A stretch of DNA of 64,000 bases from Phytophthora colocasiae (Eukaryota > Oomycota > Peronosporomycetes > Peronosporales > Peronosporaceae): NCBI GenBank assembly GCA_018806915.1, contig JAGKQI010000084.1, forward strand, positions 868,001 through 932,000, read 5' to 3'. The notes beneath the pieces are model-generated. The model did not search any database and had not been told where the DNA came from. It saw nothing but the letters and a program-made list of their open reading frames with translations. The stretch's first letter is position 1, and each line of letters begins with the position of its first letter. The position numbers and the translations under genes were made by a program. Positions 28,652-40,100 of this stretch are shown here, one piece after another.

Positions 28652-31054
28652 TTATTCGACTCTGGGGTGATCGTCTCCAGCCTGCATCGCCTGAAAACGG
28701 GCTCGTGCTCGTGCACTCTGGTTGAATTCATAAAGCAGTGCTCCACAGTTCAACATCGATAATGGTAACCACTCAGTTTCATCGTAACCTTTCCACTTAA
28801 TCAGATATTCTCGCAGGCGTTTGGACGTCCTGGTACGCTTGCTCCAGCGGGTATCCAGAATCTTCTCCACTTCATACTCGTCGTTTTCAGTATCAGGTTC
28901 CCAACTATCTTCTGGTAATAGGGCAGCGTCAAAGTCATCATCTTCTGGAATCTGGAGCTCTACCGTGGGTCGTCCGGGGAACAAGGCCCTGGGCTTCAGA
29001 CGACTCATATGCACCCAGGGGTTCACGCGATAGCCGGTATCTTCAACCTTGAGTCGTACTCTGAAGTCGTCTAGCATTTCATCGATCCTGAAAGGTCCGT
29101 GCCACATGTGCGCCAGTTTCCTGCTCAATCCCGTTTGTACTTTAGGGATGTAGAGCCATACGGCGTCGCCTACAGCAAAGCCTGATTTCAGACGCTCTGA
29201 TAACTCATTCCACTTTCTGGTTTGTTCTTCAGACCGGTCACGCTTTGCCTTCTTCTGGAGATCCTCGGCACACGCCAGAGCATAACTATAGTCTCGTTGC
29301 ATCTTCCTTCTCCACTCGTACGCAGTTCGCTCCTGAGTCGTCGATGTCTTGGGTCCAAGCATAGTGGAAACCGTCCCGTGAGCTTCCCAACCATGTACCA
29401 GGTAGAAAGGCGTTTCCAGACGGGTGGCATCGAATGACGTATTCAGGGCAAACATCAGACGTTCAGCATGATCATCCCAGTCACTTTGATCAGCTTCAGA
29501 GATATATGCCTTAATCGCGCGCACCACAGTCTGTACTGATCTCTCCTGCTGGCCGTTGGCTTGAGGCCGGTACCCTAGAGTAGCTCGTTGTCTGCTACCC
29601 AAAAGTTCCCTGAAACACTTGAACACCTCACTCATGAAACGTGGATCTTGATCGTGACGAATCAGAGAGCTAGCTCCAAAGTTTCTGAAAACGAGCTCCT
29701 CATAAGCCTCCGCTACATCCTGAGCAGTGGTGACACTCATTGGCTTGCACATCACGTATCCTGAGAACATATCCTGGAACAGCAAGAGAAATGTGTTTCC
29801 ACGTGCTGATTTCGGCATGTGGGTCACAAAATCCATAGACACCACTTCAAATGGCCGGCTGGGCTCAATATTTCCAGGGGACGGTCCAGGATATGGGGGT
29901 CGCCCCTTGCCACTGGCACAGTCCACGCATTCCTTCACAAATCTCTCCACATCGGCATACATACCCAACCAGTAAAACTCCGAACTCAGCTTCTCAAAGG
30001 TTCTCCTGATTCCTTGATGTCCACCTTGGTAGTCTTCATGAGCATAGTGTAACAGGTCTGGATACAAGTCTCTGGGAACCACCAGTCTGAGTTCGTCAAC
30101 ATTGTCCCGGGGTCGCTCTCGAGTAGCGCGACTCAGACGATAAAGTACATCTCTAGAATCCAGAACGAAGTCCTCAGCAACTCTGGCAAGCTTCCTGACT
30201 CGGGGTCGTGGTAAATCTCCCACGTCGCCCTTCAGAAACTTCATGAGCTCGACCAAGTACGGGTCCTGGCTCTGATGCGCCTTAATCCGTCGCCAGCGTT
30301 CTGCCTGGAACTCCAAAGGCCCCAAAGGTTCTCGTTCGTCATCGTCCTCAGGCGGATTAGCGTCAAGCGGAGCTTGGGCACGGGTTACGGCAACCAATAT
30401 TCTAACCGATCGAGGCAGGGGTGCGGATTCCGGACCAGAAGCATCCTCAGACTCTGGTGACGCATTATGATTTTCAGAGTCTGGTGTCTTTGACTTTTGA
30501 ACTTCCATGTTCGGGACTGAGCGAGGCTTCATCAGTCTCTCATGAACTTTGGATACCAGTTGCAGGTGCATAAGTTCATCCTCATCTTGTACTCGCCAAG
30601 CTTCCCCAAGGGCCAAAGTCTTCGAGGTCAGGTAATCCGCCGCTTGGTTGAACTCGCGCTTCACATGCACCAACTTCAGAGTCTGAAACTTGGTTTTCAG
30701 AGACTCAAATTCGGTCAACCTCCGTTGCAAGTTAGGCTGATTGCCGTTGATCAGTCCCTGAGCCTGTTGTATCGCGATGCGCGAATCTCCCACAACCACC
30801 AGCTCCTGTATTTCGTGCTCGAGCGCCATCTTCAGACCATAATTCAGGCCACAGTACTCTGAATCGTTCACCGTGACATCCGTCAGGGGAAATCCTCGGG
30901 CTTCCAGGACACTCCACCCTGGGAGTTTCCAGAGTATACACCCACAGCTTCCCAAACGAGTAGACGTTTTTGCGGCACCGTCGAAACTCAGAACATAACC
31001 CTGATAGTCTGCTTCCAGCATTTCCACACTGATAAGAACTGGCGGCTTGACTCG
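28652..31054 (-). CDS. pol: Pol of element A, C-terminal half (second RNase H, integrase, chromodomain)
   Basis: Continues the pol frame of 48193-51477 once element B is removed. Order from the break: archaeal-type RNase H with FDGAAK, NDSEYCGL, VVGDSRIAI and FNQAAD (about 30985-30630), which supplies the D-E-D-D catalytic set; linker; integrase zinc-binding HHCC (HYAHEDYQGGHQG ... CVDC, about 30045-29915); integrase core with MDF, HDQDP and GQQERS giving D-D-E (about 29835-29550); and a C-terminal chromodomain (YEVEKILDTRW ... YLIKWKGYDETEWLPL, about 28880-28770), which directs chromoviruses to particular chromatin. No stop or frameshift in this half. It cannot be made as part of Pol now, because B separates it from protease and RT. 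Confidence 0.9.
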   Translation of the reverse strand, partial: RVKPPVLISVEMLEADYQGYVLSFDGAAKTSTRLGSCGCILWKLPGWSVLEARGFPLTDVTVNDSEYCGLNYGLKMALEHEIQELVVVGDSRIAIQQAQGLINGNQPNLQRRLTEFESLKTKFQTLKLVHVKREFNQAADYLTSKTLALGEAWRVQDEDELMHLQLVSKVHERLMKPRSVPNMEVQKSKTPDSENHNASPESEDASGPESAPLPRSVRILVAVTRAQAPLDANPPEDDDEREPLGPLEFQAERWRRIKAHQSQDPYLVELMKFLKGDVGDLPRPRVRKLARVAEDFVLDSRDVLYRLSRATRERPRDNVDELRLVVPRDLYPDLLHYAHEDYQGGHQGIRRTFEKLSSEFYWLGMYADVERFVKECVDCASGKGRPPYPGPSPGNIEPSRPFEVVSMDFVTHMPKSARGNTFLLLFQDMFSGYVMCKPMSVTTAQDVAEAYEELVFRNFGASSLIRHDQDPRFMSEVFKCFRELLGSRQRATLGYRPQANGQQERSVQTVVRAIKAYISEADQSDWDDHAERLMFALNTSFDATRLETPFYLVHGWEAHGTVSTMLGPKTSTTQERTAYEWRRKMQRDYSYALACAEDLQKKAKRDRSEEQTRKWNELSERLKSGFAVGDAVWLYIPKVQTGLSRKLAHMWHGPFRIDEMLDDFRVRLKVEDTGYRVNPWVHMSRLKPRALFPGRPTVELQIPEDDDFDAALLPEDSWEPDTENDEYEVEKILDTRWSKRTRTSKRLREYLIKWKGYDETEWLPLSMLNCGALLYEFNQSARARARFQAMQAGDDHPRVE
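31051..31054. repeat. Target-site duplication of element B, left copy (CTCG)
   Basis: Abuts the LTR end TGACATG and equals CTCG at 48189-48192. Confidence 0.88.
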
Positions 31055-32721
31055 TGACATGATGTTAATTCCGATTTTCGAGCGACAGGTAGATATTACG
31101 TTACGATGTGATTGGTTATACTATGGGTTATAAGCGAAAGGGACTTTGGGACGCGGCCGCACCCGTGCGACATCTGTGGAAGATTGTGGATAAGCCTTCG
31201 CCTGACTGTAAAGGGGCCCAAAGGACCAGAAGTGTACTTCAGAGTGTGCACAACTCTGAAGGTCAACTACACTCTGTCTGGTCACCGGACTTTCCCCGAC
31301 GATGAGTGCCTAAGTTCTGGCGGAAAGTCTCTCAGAAGAACGTATCTCTGAGAGACCTCATCCCGTTACCGTCCAGCGCGACGATGGATGGTTCAAGGAT
31401 TCACAACATATACCCGCAGAGACCAAGTATCGCACGCTGGACGCCGCGCACCCGCGCAACCCCCAAGATCTTCGTGTACGTTGTAGCATTGGTGCTCCGT
31501 ACTCTGGTTACTTACTCAAAACTCTGGTATCTCTAACTCTGAGTGACTAAGACTCTGAAAACCAAGTGATATCAGACTCTGAAACTACCGAAGATTCAAG
31601 ACCATACTGAAACCAAGTGAACCCAAGTTCAAGTCACGCATTCAAGTGATTACTGACCTGCACATCCCCCGTAATGACGTCTCTACCTGTCAACCCATCG
31701 AGATCGGCTGCACAGACTGCATACTGAGACCAAGTTAAAGTACCAGATGTATACAAAGACCAAGAGTACCTGAGATATGACGACTGACTGCATAAAGGAC
31801 GCAAAAGACGACAAGAAGAAGAGAGTTACCAGAGATATATGATAGTTATGAGGAAGATAAACGATAAACAGAGTTCAATTTGCTTGCTACTGCACAAGTC
31901 CGCTTGAGAGGTATTCAAGCCACTACGTCATCACGTACGTCGTGTGATCTCCACCAAATTCAATCCCTTAGGTGGAGATCAGGTAACGTAGAGACCTGAA
32001 AGGACCCGCCTATTCCATATCCTAGTTGGGTCGTTTGTTTTGTCTCTAGCGGTAGCCCATTTCATATTGATCGTTTGGACAGGCTCTGGAAACTAGACAG
32101 TCGTTTTCAGAGTGCAAGGTAGACTGTTATATAGCCGATTGTATTGGTTTATATTTTTCCCTCTATATTAGAGGGTGGTGCGCGAACGTAAAGGGATACC
32201 AGACAGACCAGGTGTCTGGTAGTAAGTCCCTAGTTGACCTGGAGTGTTAGCCCACCGTTCAAGGGCCTAGAAAGAATAAGAACGGCTGTATATATTTGTA
32301 TATTTTCGAACTCTGTATATTGGTTGTTTATCTCTGAAAGTCAGGTATCTCGGTTCTGGATTTGTGATATTCAGACACCGAATTCCGACTTTTCTCTGGT
32401 ATATTAACCTCTTTTCGACCGCCGACTTCCTGGAAAACACTTTGGTTTCCAGAGATTCCGACTCCCGAACGCTCCTGGAAGGATTTTCCTGAATACCGAC
32501 ACCAGACTCCAAGGGAACCCCAACCTCTCTTCACAACACATTCTCAGACTCCGGCGAGGGTCATATTTCCGAAGACAACGAACCCACGAGGATACCGCAA
32601 GGTACCACACGCCAACCTACCGTTGTACGGCTCTGAAAAAAACCTTTTTCGGTAGTCGTATAACTAGGGTTCACTATACGCCCCCCTGCTCCGCGACCAA
32701 AGTTTCACCGACTTCGCGACA
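31055..32721 (+). repeat. 5' LTR of element B (1667 bp)
   Basis: TGACATGATG...CTTCGCGACA. Compared with the 3' LTR (46502-48188) there are roughly 18 substitutions by eye and several indels, including a block of about 24 bp near 31575 that is absent here. The CCCTCTA/TAGAGGG hairpin is at 32159-32175. Confidence 0.93.
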
Positions 32722-32723
32722 AC

Positions 32724-32736
32724 TGGTGCGCGTGCC
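32724..32736 (+). promoter_or_regulatory. Primer binding site of element B
   Basis: TGGTGCGCGTGCC two bases after the LTR, the same core as in A and C. The longer complementarity to the tRNA T-arm seen in C is lost after this core. Confidence 0.85.
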
Positions 32737-32814
32737 CGGATCTTTGGAATCGTGATATCACCGGATTTGAGAGTACAAGAAGAGAAAGTTTCCTGTCAAG
32801 CGTCTATATTCAAG

Positions 32815-35800
32815 ATGGCTACGCCAGGATCTACGAGAGGAGGACGCCGTGGTCGTGGTCGGAGCATTCCGACACGTCAATCCAAGCGTCTACAAGGTTT
32901 GTCGCCTGAAGAGCAACCAGACTTGGATGCTATCCAGAAGGCGGCCCGCGAGAAGAGGAAAGCTGCGCGAGAGAAGAAGGCAGCTGAGAATGTGAGCGTC
33001 CCAGAACCGGCGGTCGAAGACCAGCCTGCTGAGGAACCAGAAGCTCAAGAGACACCTGCTGTCCCTGGTGAACAAGGTTCTGAAGGCTCGTCAGAAGTCG
33101 AAGCTCCTGGTGACGAGGCGACCACTGCCCGCGAGGGTGGTGATGAGGCGTCTGAGGGAGGCGCCGATATGGTTGAGTCCCCGGAAGTGATCGATCTGTG
33201 TTCAGATTCGGCAACTTCCGGCCAGTCCGTGGATGAAGTGAAACCAGAACCCGGACTCTCTGGAAGAACATGTTCCACGGTCCCCAAAGTCTGAAGACGC
33301 ACCAATGTCTGATGACATGGCGATCAAGTCCGAAGAGTCTCTGAAGACACCGTCTGATGAGTCTGGGAGGGCTGATTCGCTTGACGGGGAACGAGCTCTG
33401 AGGTATGTGCGCCGTGAGTTCCGCCGTTGGAGAGATATGGACACAGGCAAGGTCGTCCCGCCAAGCATCGAATATATGTGGCCGACGATGAAGCCTAGTG
33501 CTGATGCTTTCCAGAAAGCTGCTGCAGCGACCGGCGACTACATCAAGTGGCGATGTCCCTCCGTTTTCCCCGAGGATATGTGGATCTCCGAGTTTCACGC
33601 GAGGCGTCATGGTTTTGGTTGGATCCAAGACCTATCTTATGTTGAGATTCCGATGAGCACGTTGACAGCACCGGAGTGTGTGGCTGTTCTTCAGACAATG
33701 TTGTACGAGGCAGGATTCGAATTCCAGAATCTCCTCCCAACCTGGCCCCAGACGCAGGCGTCGTTGGGTCTCAAGTACGCAGTGTGGCGTCCGAACTTCA
33801 GAGTCGACTCGCAGTAGAATTGGTTGAGTGGGCCACAGTGACCGCCAGGTTACAAGTTTGCCGACTCCCAGAAAGCATGAAGCAAGAAGACACAACAAGC
33901 AAGAACGAAGCAGACAGTGTATTACCTGACAAAGATGCTGACCTACAAGGACAACGACTGATCATGCGACTCCGGGTAACCGGACTCCGAGTGACGCACA
34001 GCTCTGATGGTTCCAGCAGTGACGAGCCGCTGCAGTCCAAGCGCTTACAGCAGAGACCGCCGCGCCCACAAATCCGTCGACACCGTCAGCTTTATCGACG
34101 CCATCGCTGTCTTCACTGCCGCAGTACGAGAGTCGCTCTGATAACACGCGACCGGAGTCTGAAAATCCAATGTCCGAAGATCACAGCATCTCTCATACTC
34201 GGATGTCAGATGTACCAATTCCCAGTGTCATTGGGACCTCGGATGACCAGTCGTCGGGATTCCAGACTTCACGCAGAAGCTCTACGGACTCGTCCTTGAT
34301 GTCCATGAGTCGAGGGGCGGCATCACATATGCCGCCGCCCACAGGAAGTCTGGCGTTAATCGCTCAAGGCGCTGATGTAGGAGGAACAGTCTCTGAAGGC
34401 ATGGGGATCCAAGTGACGCGAACGCTGTTACCAGTGAAACCAGAGTCCGAGGATGTCGACATGCCGGAAGAGAGACCAGAGGTGCCGGGTGCGGGGTCTG
34501 GAAACCAGGTGTCTGTCGGAAGTTCTTCACGGGATTTCAAACAATTGTCTCCGGAGATCCTGCCTGTATCTGCCTCCACCCAAAGCGAAAGTCACCAGAG
34601 CCACCGCCAAAGTGTGAAGAGTGAAGACCTTCCGAGACCACCGTCCCGACGTTTGAGTTCCATCGCGTCGAGTCGTACGAAGTCTGAAGCTCGAAGCTCT
34701 CAGAGATCAGGGCCTGCCCAGATCGAGTTGAACATCATGAGGCAACAGCAGGAGTGGCAAAACCGGATGGAGCAGGCGCAGATGGAGTTCTTGGCCCGAG
34801 AACGCTTGGAGACCATGGAACGCGATCGCCGTCGAGAGCAACGTGACTTGGAGGCAAGACGCGAAATTCAGACGCTCACCGAGCGCTTGTTGAAGTCAGA
34901 AAACGCGAGGCTGGAGGCTGAGAGACGCGCCGACGATGCTGAAGAACGCAGAAGTCTGGTATCTGAAAGCAAGCTCAGGAATCGCAGCGTGGCAGAGTTG
35001 GAAACTCTGAAAACGGAGCTCCAGAACTCTGAAAACCAACGTCTGGAATTAGTGTTTGCTGAACGCTGGCGACAGAGAGAGGCTGAGACTGAAGCCGAAC
35101 GTGCGCGTGCGACTGACGAGATGAAACGGGACTGGATTTCTCAAATGGAAGCATTACAACAGCGAATGAAAGTCATGGAAGCCGAGCGCGACAGGGAGAA
35201 AGAAAGTTCTCAGAACATGCAACGGTTCCAAGCCGGTCAGTTGAGAAACCTTCGGGCGACATTATCCCAAGTTCAAGAGGCGCGAAGGGTCGGTCACCCT
35301 GATTCGGCAACTTCAAACCAAGTGTTACATACAGGCAACCCTGAAGTTGCAACTATGTATCCAGTATCCGGGTCAGAAATCAGAAGTGACGCAAGAAGGG
35401 TTGGGGTTGAGCCCATGTCACATTCACCGGCTCTCAAGACGAAATCTCGAGAGGTTGCAACCTTCCAGCAAGGCACCCCTGCACGAAGCACGGGGACGAA
35501 GCGAGTGAAGCCTGAGAGGAATGGCGGCGCTACTGCTGCTACGGCCACCCACGTGGTTCAAGCGACCTCGGTGACAGAGACCAAGGGCGATACTAGACGC
35601 GCGCCTACTCCGAGACGAGATCCGCCGCAGAAAACTGAAGCTAGACGGCCTAATGGAGATCGAAGAGCGTCTCGCAGAGCGAAGCGTCATGATAGAGCAC
35701 CAGACTCTGGTGGAGACTCTGACAATTCAAGCTCAGACTCTGCGAGCTCGTCATCGGAGGACTCAGAGCCAGGTGAAGTGGTGAATCTGACGGCAGCAAC

Positions 35801-37055
35801 TCAAGCACAAGCCGGAACCACACTTCTGACGCTAAGGCCGTTCATGAACTCGAACAACCTTGGGGAATTCGACCCCAGAGCTACTCTCAGGGAACGTGTC
35901 CACTGGTGGGAGCGATTTACGAATATGGCTTCTCAAGGAGGTTGGTCGACTAAGACGCGCATCCAGGAACTTAAGTTGAAGCTCCCTGTGTCTGCGCGAG
36001 ACTGGTTTAACCAGCTACCCAAAAGTGTGTCCCGTGACTGGAAAGAGCTGTCTTCAGAGTTCAAGAAACGTTATTGCAAAGCTCGGTCATCGTATTCTGA
36101 GAGATACTTCACTATGGCTATGAAAGACTCTGAGACGCCGCTTGAATTTTTCTACCGACTTAATTCTGCCGCTGGAAAAGCTGACATCGATTTCCGGAAG
36201 TCGTCCAAGCGTCTTGAGAAGCATGTACTGCGATTCATCACGAAGCTTAAGGATGCACGCCTGAAAACGTCGCTGCAAGGTCAGAGATTTCGACGAATTT
36301 CAGACTTGGAATATGCATTGCAGCAAGATGAAGATGTGTGGCGAACTGGTGACCAAGAAATGACCCCTGCCAAGTCTCGAGACTTCCGGGCTGACAATAT
36401 TCCGCGAGGACAGTTCAAGCCCAAGCGTGTGCATCGGACTTATGTCGCAAGAGATATGGATTCTGAAGACTATGACTCTGAAGACTCAGAAAATCATAAG
36501 GAAGCTCTGAAATCCAATCAGGATACCAGAGATCAGACGGGTGATTCCAGAACTCCAAGTGCGACTTCAGAGTCTACCCGTGATGAAAGTACTGCGCAGG
36601 CATCTTCGAACAATTCAAAGGCTCCACCAAGTGCAGATTGGACGCAGACTCTGACGAATAACGTATATCGAGTGATGGATAACATGGGATGGCGTCCGCC
36701 GCCCCAGTCCCCGTCTGGATCGTCAGGTCAGGGGTTCCATCAAAGGCGTCATGAGAATGGTGGTTACTGGAACAAGTTCTGTGAAAAATGTCAACGCTCA
36801 GGACACTCAGAAGAAGATTGCTGGAGAGACGTCACGTGTGACCGATGTCAGGAAAAGGGACACCCGAGTCGAATGTGTCGGATGCCACCCTGTGAAGTAT
36901 GTGGAAGAGTACACCCTGGAAAACCCTGTGAAGATTTGAAAACTCTGGAAGCACTCAAGCAACTCGCTCGACAAGGTGCACTCAAGGACATGCCGAACCA
37001 CCTACGGGAGAAACTCCTGAGTGATGAGGCGGACTCTGGGAAGCCGTTAAACTAA
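32815..37055 (+). pseudogene. gag: Gag of element B, frameshifted
   Basis: Start MATPGSTRGG in the context AAGATGG. Same order as Gag of C: Gly/Arg start, acidic region, conserved W-rich region, Ser-rich linker, coiled coil (about 34720-35280), gag core with WWERF and DWFNQLP (about 35840-36350), and three zinc knuckles (CEKC, CDRC, CEVC; about 36775-36930). Frame is lost near 33260-33290, by a short deletion near 33760, and near 34072. The last is a 1-nt loss relative to C that A shares at the same site. From 34170 to the TAA at 37053-37055 the frame is open (961 codons), so the RNA-binding and core half could in principle still be made. Confidence 0.88.
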
Positions 37056-37104
37056 TATGCCCGTCGGATGGGGATCCGAAACGCGCCGGGCATGGCGTTA
37101 CCCC
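37046..37104 (+). promoter_or_regulatory. Candidate -1 frameshift signal of element B
   Basis: GTTAAAC (37046-37052) then TAA; 6-nt spacer measured from the heptamer; outer stem GCCCG (37059-37063) with CGGGC (37087-37091), extended by AT/AT pairs; inner TCGGAT/ATCCGA with loop GGGG (37070-37073); CCCC at 37101-37104 could pair with the loop. The pol frame is open from 37052. Confidence 0.75.
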
Positions 37105-40100
37105 AGAGTTGTGTGTTCTAGTGTGTGTAGGGCCAGAGCTGAGAAAGATTCACGATAACACTCAACAATGCATGACTACTTTTGCCCAAGAATCGACCAT
37201 ACCCTCTGGAAACTCAGGGAACGAGCTACCTGAGATCGCCGACGACGCCGACCCGACACCAGACGACTCCAGTGTCGTTCAGGTTGAAGGATGGCGAGTG
37301 TTATGGCTGGTGGGAAGATAACTACCCTGATCGGTCAAAGAGGGATGTGGTGATGGTGTATGGTGCTGTGAATGACCATCGGACCAAGATTCTCTTGGAT
37401 ACTGGTGCGACCATAAATATTCTGAGTTACGACTTTGCGCGTAAGCTCGGACTCAGACTTAAGTCGCACAAGCAGACCAAGGTGTCAGGAATGGGTGGTG
37501 TCCCAACATATATTGGTGCCAGCGCTGAGATCAAATTGACGCTTGGGCCAAGAGTGGTATATATTGTGGATGTTTGGGTCGCGAATATCGGTGAAGGAAT
37601 TGACGTGCTTCTGGGAATGGGTTTTATGTTTGCTGCTGGAGTGAGAATTAGCGCTCGTGAAGGTCTGGTGTCGTTACCAGACGAGGTAGTGGTGATGATG
37701 TGTAACTGGGAACCTGGTGATCACATTGGTCGTAACAGGTCGGTTAGACCAAGCGAGGCTGTCCTTCTGAGTCCGGGCGAGGAGTTCATTGTCCGAATTG
37801 ACTATGGGCCAACGAACCCCCAGAGGGAAGTCGTGTGGGCCGGACGCGGTGACCGCTGGGTTACCCAGCTGATCTATGCGGCCCGGTCTTGGCCCGTGGC
37901 CGTTCGCGTGGTAAACATCTCTGATAAAAACACGTGGGTCAATGAACTTTCTGATGTCGCGAGGATCGTGGAATATGGTTTCTTCCCAAGGCATGGACGT
38001 TTCGTGCGTCCAGGTTCCGCTGCCTATCGTGATTGGGAAGTTCTGATTCTGGAAAGCACCCCGTCACCAGAGACTAAGAAACGTATGAAGAGAGAGGCGG
38101 AGTTGGAGGCTTTGATGCCGCAGCCCCCGTGTGTAGATCGCCCGGACTACCCATGGCCGACTGAAATACTGCAACGTCCAAGGTTTGACAACGCTCGAGT
38201 GCAGTTCGTGAAACCAGAGTCACCACCGACCGTGAAACGAGTACGCTTCGCCCTGGATGCATTCACCCAGACGGAGAATGGTTGCTCTGGCGAGTCAACG
38301 GGAAGTGCGGACATTAGTACAGATACCAGAGATTTGGAAACATCCTCTGAAAGTACTCCACATACAGACCCTGGTGACTCGTCCGTTGTTATTGCCGGAG
38401 ACGGCCTTGACTCAAAGCCTGAGTGTATATTAGGTGACTCTCAGACCCCTGAGTTACCCGCGGACGATTTCGACCTAATGGATGAATCCTGGGATATTCC
38501 TATTCAGGATGCCTGGAACGCCTGTGGAAAAATTACGAGTGGAATACGAGCGGTGCATGAATGTTACGAATGAAGAATTGGACTTGGAGCCGGGTGTATA
38601 TATGCGAGAAGGCACGGAACTCCTCGCTCAATTACGCGACCAACTGGTCATGTTGCCTGAGCTGGAAGAATTGACACCAGAGTGTGATATCGACAGCGCT
38701 GATGTTGGAGAACCAGGAAAGACGACCCCAGAAATGGAGAAGAAACTGCGTGATATTCTGAGGTACCACAGGAAAATATTCCTGGGAGATGGTAATGCAG
38801 CACCCGCACCGGCAAGGGGTGTGGTCTGTGATCTGGATGTGGGAGATGCCACACCGGTAGCTCAACGTCCGAGATCCGTCGCCCCTCATCTCATGCTGAA
38901 GGTATACGAGCTTCTAAAGAAACTCCTGGAAACTGGTTTGATTGAGTACTCTAACTCCCCGTGGGCATCTCCTATTGTGATCGTTCTCAAGAAGAATGGT
39001 GTTGACATACGAATGTGCATCGACTATCGCATCGTGAATGGCTTCATTCAACTGTCACGTTACCCTCTACCTCTTATTGACGATCTCTTAATTGGTTTTG
39101 AGGCTGCCATGTGGTTCATGAGCCTGGATATGGCTAGTGGTTTCTGGGCGATCAGGATGACGGAGCGCGCACGACTGATATCAGCTTTCATCTGCCCGTT
39201 TGAACATTTTCAGTGGGTAAGGATGCCGTTTGGTCTGAAGAACGCTATCAAGCTATGTTAGACAATTGCCTGTGGGGATTCGTGAGACTGTCACCAGAAG
39301 AAGAAGCTGAAGTTGATGCGGAGGTTCTGGAATTTCTGCAACTCCAGCCTCAGGACTCTAAAAAGCATCTTTCAGACTCTGAGAACCATACTCCGATTTC
39401 AGAGATGCCAATCCTCACAAGTCAGATGACCGTCTTTCAGAGGAACATTCCTGTTCCCACGTGCATGGGCCCAGTCCTGGGGAGGAGTTCATACATCGAC
39501 GACATCGCACATGGAGCACCGACTTGGGACCAATTATGTGACGATTTGAATGCCCTGCTTTTCAGGCTTCGCTATTGGAACATTTCTGTGAGTTTGCCCA
39601 AGAGCGAGTTCGGGAAGTTGTCGATACCGTACCTATCCCACGAAATCAGTGCCGAGGGTCTGAGGGCAACACCTAAGATGGTCAAAGGAGTTGAAGAACT
39701 GCCATTTCCGTCTACGTTGAAGGGAGTTCAGAGTTTCATGGGAAGCCTCAACTATTACAACAAGTTTATTGAGGATTTACCGGTGATTGCTGCTACCCTC
39801 TATGAGCTGACGGACGAGCAGATTCGTGCTGGACGAGACCTGACTCGTGCGAAAGAGGCGTTCGAAATTCTGAAACGCAAGATAGTCTCTACTCCACTAC
39901 TCAGACATCCAGACCGAACCAGACCGTTTGTTGTCATTCCGCATGCGAACCCTTGGGCTGCTTCAGCAGTCTTGGGACAAGAATATGAGGAAATAATACA
40001 CCCGGTCCGGTTCACGGGTCGTGTCCTGAACGACGCCGAACTCAGGTATCATATCGCTGAGAAGGAAGTGATTGCGATCCTCAGAGTCTTGGAAAACTTC

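Larger units (their letters stand above)
23230..31054 (-). mobile_element. Retrotransposon A, 3' half (Ty3/gypsy, minus strand)
   Basis: Carries the 3' LTR, polypurine tract, antisense gene and the C-terminal half of pol. It stops at 31054, where element B is inserted; the 5' half continues at 48189-57488. Together A is about 17.1 kb. Proof of continuity: pol reads VKGRV at the right break and VKPP at the left, in frame once B and one CTCG copy are removed. Confidence 0.92.
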
